Below are positions 12,718 to 13,966 of a stretch of 13,966 bases of DNA, in pieces. Within the stretch, counting starts at the first letter, position 1; each line of letters begins with the position of its first letter. Position numbers and translations under genes: made by a program. Source of the DNA: Cycloclasticus sp. (GTDB lineage: Bacteria > Pseudomonadota > Gammaproteobacteria > Methylococcales > Cycloclasticaceae); contig JAGPVU010000069.1 of assembly GCA_018066825.1 (NCBI GenBank), positions 1-13,966 of the forward strand, read 5' to 3'. The notes under the pieces are model-generated. The model did not search any database, had not been told where the DNA came from, and saw only the letters and a list, made by a program, of their open reading frames with translations.

Positions 12718-13966
12718 TTAAAAAGGAAAACCTTGGCCTTGTCCCATCTGCCCTTTTAATCCGCGCATCATTTTAGCCATGCCGCCTTTAGACATTTTTT
12801 TCATCATCTTTTGCGCTTGTTTAAACTGTTTCATCAATTTATTAACATCTTGCACATGTAAGCCGGCACCGTTGGCAATCCGTTTTCGTCTAGAGCCGTT
12901 AATTAAAGCCGGAAACACACGCTCTTTTTTAGTCATTGAGTTTATTAACGCCACTTGCCTGCTCAGATCCTTATCATTCACTTGGCTTTTTACAGCTTGT
13001 GGCACATTCGACATACCGGGGATTTTATCCATCATCGCGTTCATACCACCCATTTGCAGCATTTGCGATAGCTGATCTCGGTAATCAGACAAATCAAAAC
13101 CCTTGCCTTTTTGTATTTTTTTCGCAAGTTTGTCTGCCTTTTCTTTATCGACATTGCGTTCTATTTCTTCGACCAAACTCAGCGCATCGCCCATGCCAAG
13201 TAAGCGTGAAGCCACTCGATCTGGGTGGAAAGGTTCTAATGCGTTGACCTTTTCTCCGACACCTAAAAATTTTATAGGCTTGCCCGTAATTTGGCGAATT
13301 GATAACGCTGCCCCACCACGTGCGTCGCCGTCTGTTTTGGTCAGCACTACACCCGTTAAAGGCAAGGCATCGTTAAACACTTTTGCCGTATTTGCAGCAT
13401 CTTGCCCGGTCATACTATCAACCACAAACAAGGTTTCAGCTGGATTAATTATCGAATGTAGCTGGCTAATTTCAGCCATCATCTGATCATCAATATGCAA
13501 GCGACCCGCCGTATCCACGATCAAGACATCACAAAACTGTTTGCGCGCTTGCGCCATCGCCGCCTTTACAATATCAATGGGTTTTTGCTTAATATCACTT
13601 GGAAAAAATACCGCATTCACTTCACCGGCTAGTGTTTCTAGCTGATCAATCGCCGCAGGGCGGTAGACGTCAGCACTGACCACCATAACGGATTTTTTTT
13701 CGCGTTCAATTAACAAACGTGCTAGTTTTGCCACTGTGGTGGTTTTACCCGAGCCCTGTAAGCCAGCCATTAAAATAACGGCTGGCGGGGCCGCAGACAG
13801 ATCCAGCGATTCATTCGCTTGGCCCATCAACTTAACCAACTCTTCGTTGACAATTTTAAGCATCGCCTGACCTGGCGATAGACTTTGCATGACATCTTGA
13901 CCTAAGGCGCGGGTCTTAACGGCATCGGTAAAATCGCGCACCACCGTTAATGCCACATCGGCTTCA
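12718..13966 (-). CDS. ffh: Signal recognition particle protein Ffh, N-terminus off the window
   Basis: Ffh with 4.5S RNA binds hydrophobic signal sequences on ribosomes and delivers them to FtsY at the membrane, using GTP. The open frame runs off the right edge through the codons for EADVALTVVRDF, a family segment about 40 residues into the protein, so only the start of the N domain is missing; the GTG at 13954-13956 is an internal valine, not a start. The visible part (about 415 codons) has the G domain with GLQGSGKTTT, VDTAGRLHIDDQMM, LTKTDGDARGGA and FLGVGEK, then the methionine-rich M domain with SRRKRIANGAG, which binds 4.5S RNA, and a tail ending GQGFPF. Full length would be near 455. 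It precedes rpsP, as in many gammaproteobacteria. Confidence 0.98.
   Translation of the reverse strand, partial: EADVALTVVRDFTDAVKTRALGQDVMQSLSPGQAMLKIVNEELVKLMGQANESLDLSAAPPAVILMAGLQGSGKTTTVAKLARLLIEREKKSVMVVSADVYRPAAIDQLETLAGEVNAVFFPSDIKQKPIDIVKAAMAQARKQFCDVLIVDTAGRLHIDDQMMAEISQLHSIINPAETLFVVDSMTGQDAANTAKVFNDALPLTGVVLTKTDGDARGGAALSIRQITGKPIKFLGVGEKVNALEPFHPDRVASRLLGMGDALSLVEEIERNVDKEKADKLAKKIQKGKGFDLSDYRDQLSQMLQMGGMNAMMDKIPGMSNVPQAVKSQVNDKDLSRQVALINSMTKKERVFPALINGSRRKRIANGAGLHVQDVNKLMKQFKQAQKMMKKMSKGGMAKMMRGLKGQMGQGQGFPF

Noticed and set aside
13954..13956. GTG as the start of ffh
   Set aside because: The frame stays open to the window edge and the residues before it (EAD) match the Ffh family, so this valine is internal.
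1..13966. Mobile elements, CRISPR arrays, tRNA or rRNA genes, defence or toxin-antitoxin systems
   Set aside because: Nearly all the window is accounted for by housekeeping genes with short spacers; no transposase, array repeat, tRNA-like fold or unexplained gene was found.

Overview
The window is an ordinary bacterial chromosome segment, moderately AT-rich, densely packed with housekeeping genes and with uniform codon use. It points to a non-enteric gammaproteobacterium: the order pncC-recA-recX-alaS-lysC-csrA and the order ffh-rpsP-rimM-trmD-rplS followed by xerD-dsbC are both known from that class (for example Pseudomonas). The base composition would suit Methylophaga/Cycloclasticus-like marine lineages, but the genus cannot be read from this segment.

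Left block (1-6137, all on the minus strand, listed in transcription order from the right): pncC (NMN deamidase, CinA C-terminal family), recA, recX, alaS, lysC and the first 15 codons of csrA, cut by the window edge. pncC-recA-recX is a recombination/repair unit. recX overlaps the recA stop and appears to lack an ATG or GTG start. alaS and lysC follow with gaps of 17 and 12 nt.

Middle (6138-8809): a 76-bp divergent spacer separates pncC from mutS, the mismatch sensor and the only gene on the plus strand. mutS runs tail to tail into dsbC, with 7 bp between the stop codons.

Right block (8786-13966, minus strand, transcription order from the right): ffh (N-terminus off the window), a terminator and promoter, then the rpsP-rimM-trmD-rplS ribosome and tRNA-modification operon, closed by a strong hairpin terminator. 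xerD (chromosome dimer resolution) and dsbC (periplasmic disulfide isomerase) follow. The hom-thrC pair that often follows dsbC is not here; mutS takes that place, so two conserved neighbourhoods are joined at 8779-8785.

I see no mobile element, phage gene, CRISPR array, toxin-antitoxin pair, tRNA or rRNA gene, and no candidate for a previously undescribed multi-gene system. Points worth a second look are small and regulatory: a non-AUG recX start with a perfect 12-bp hairpin at its 5' end, no recognisable gamma-type SOS box before recA, two repair genes (mutS, xerD) whose starts lack a Shine-Dalgarno sequence and share a -10-like context, a dyad before xerD, and small hairpins at the rplS and rpsP leaders.
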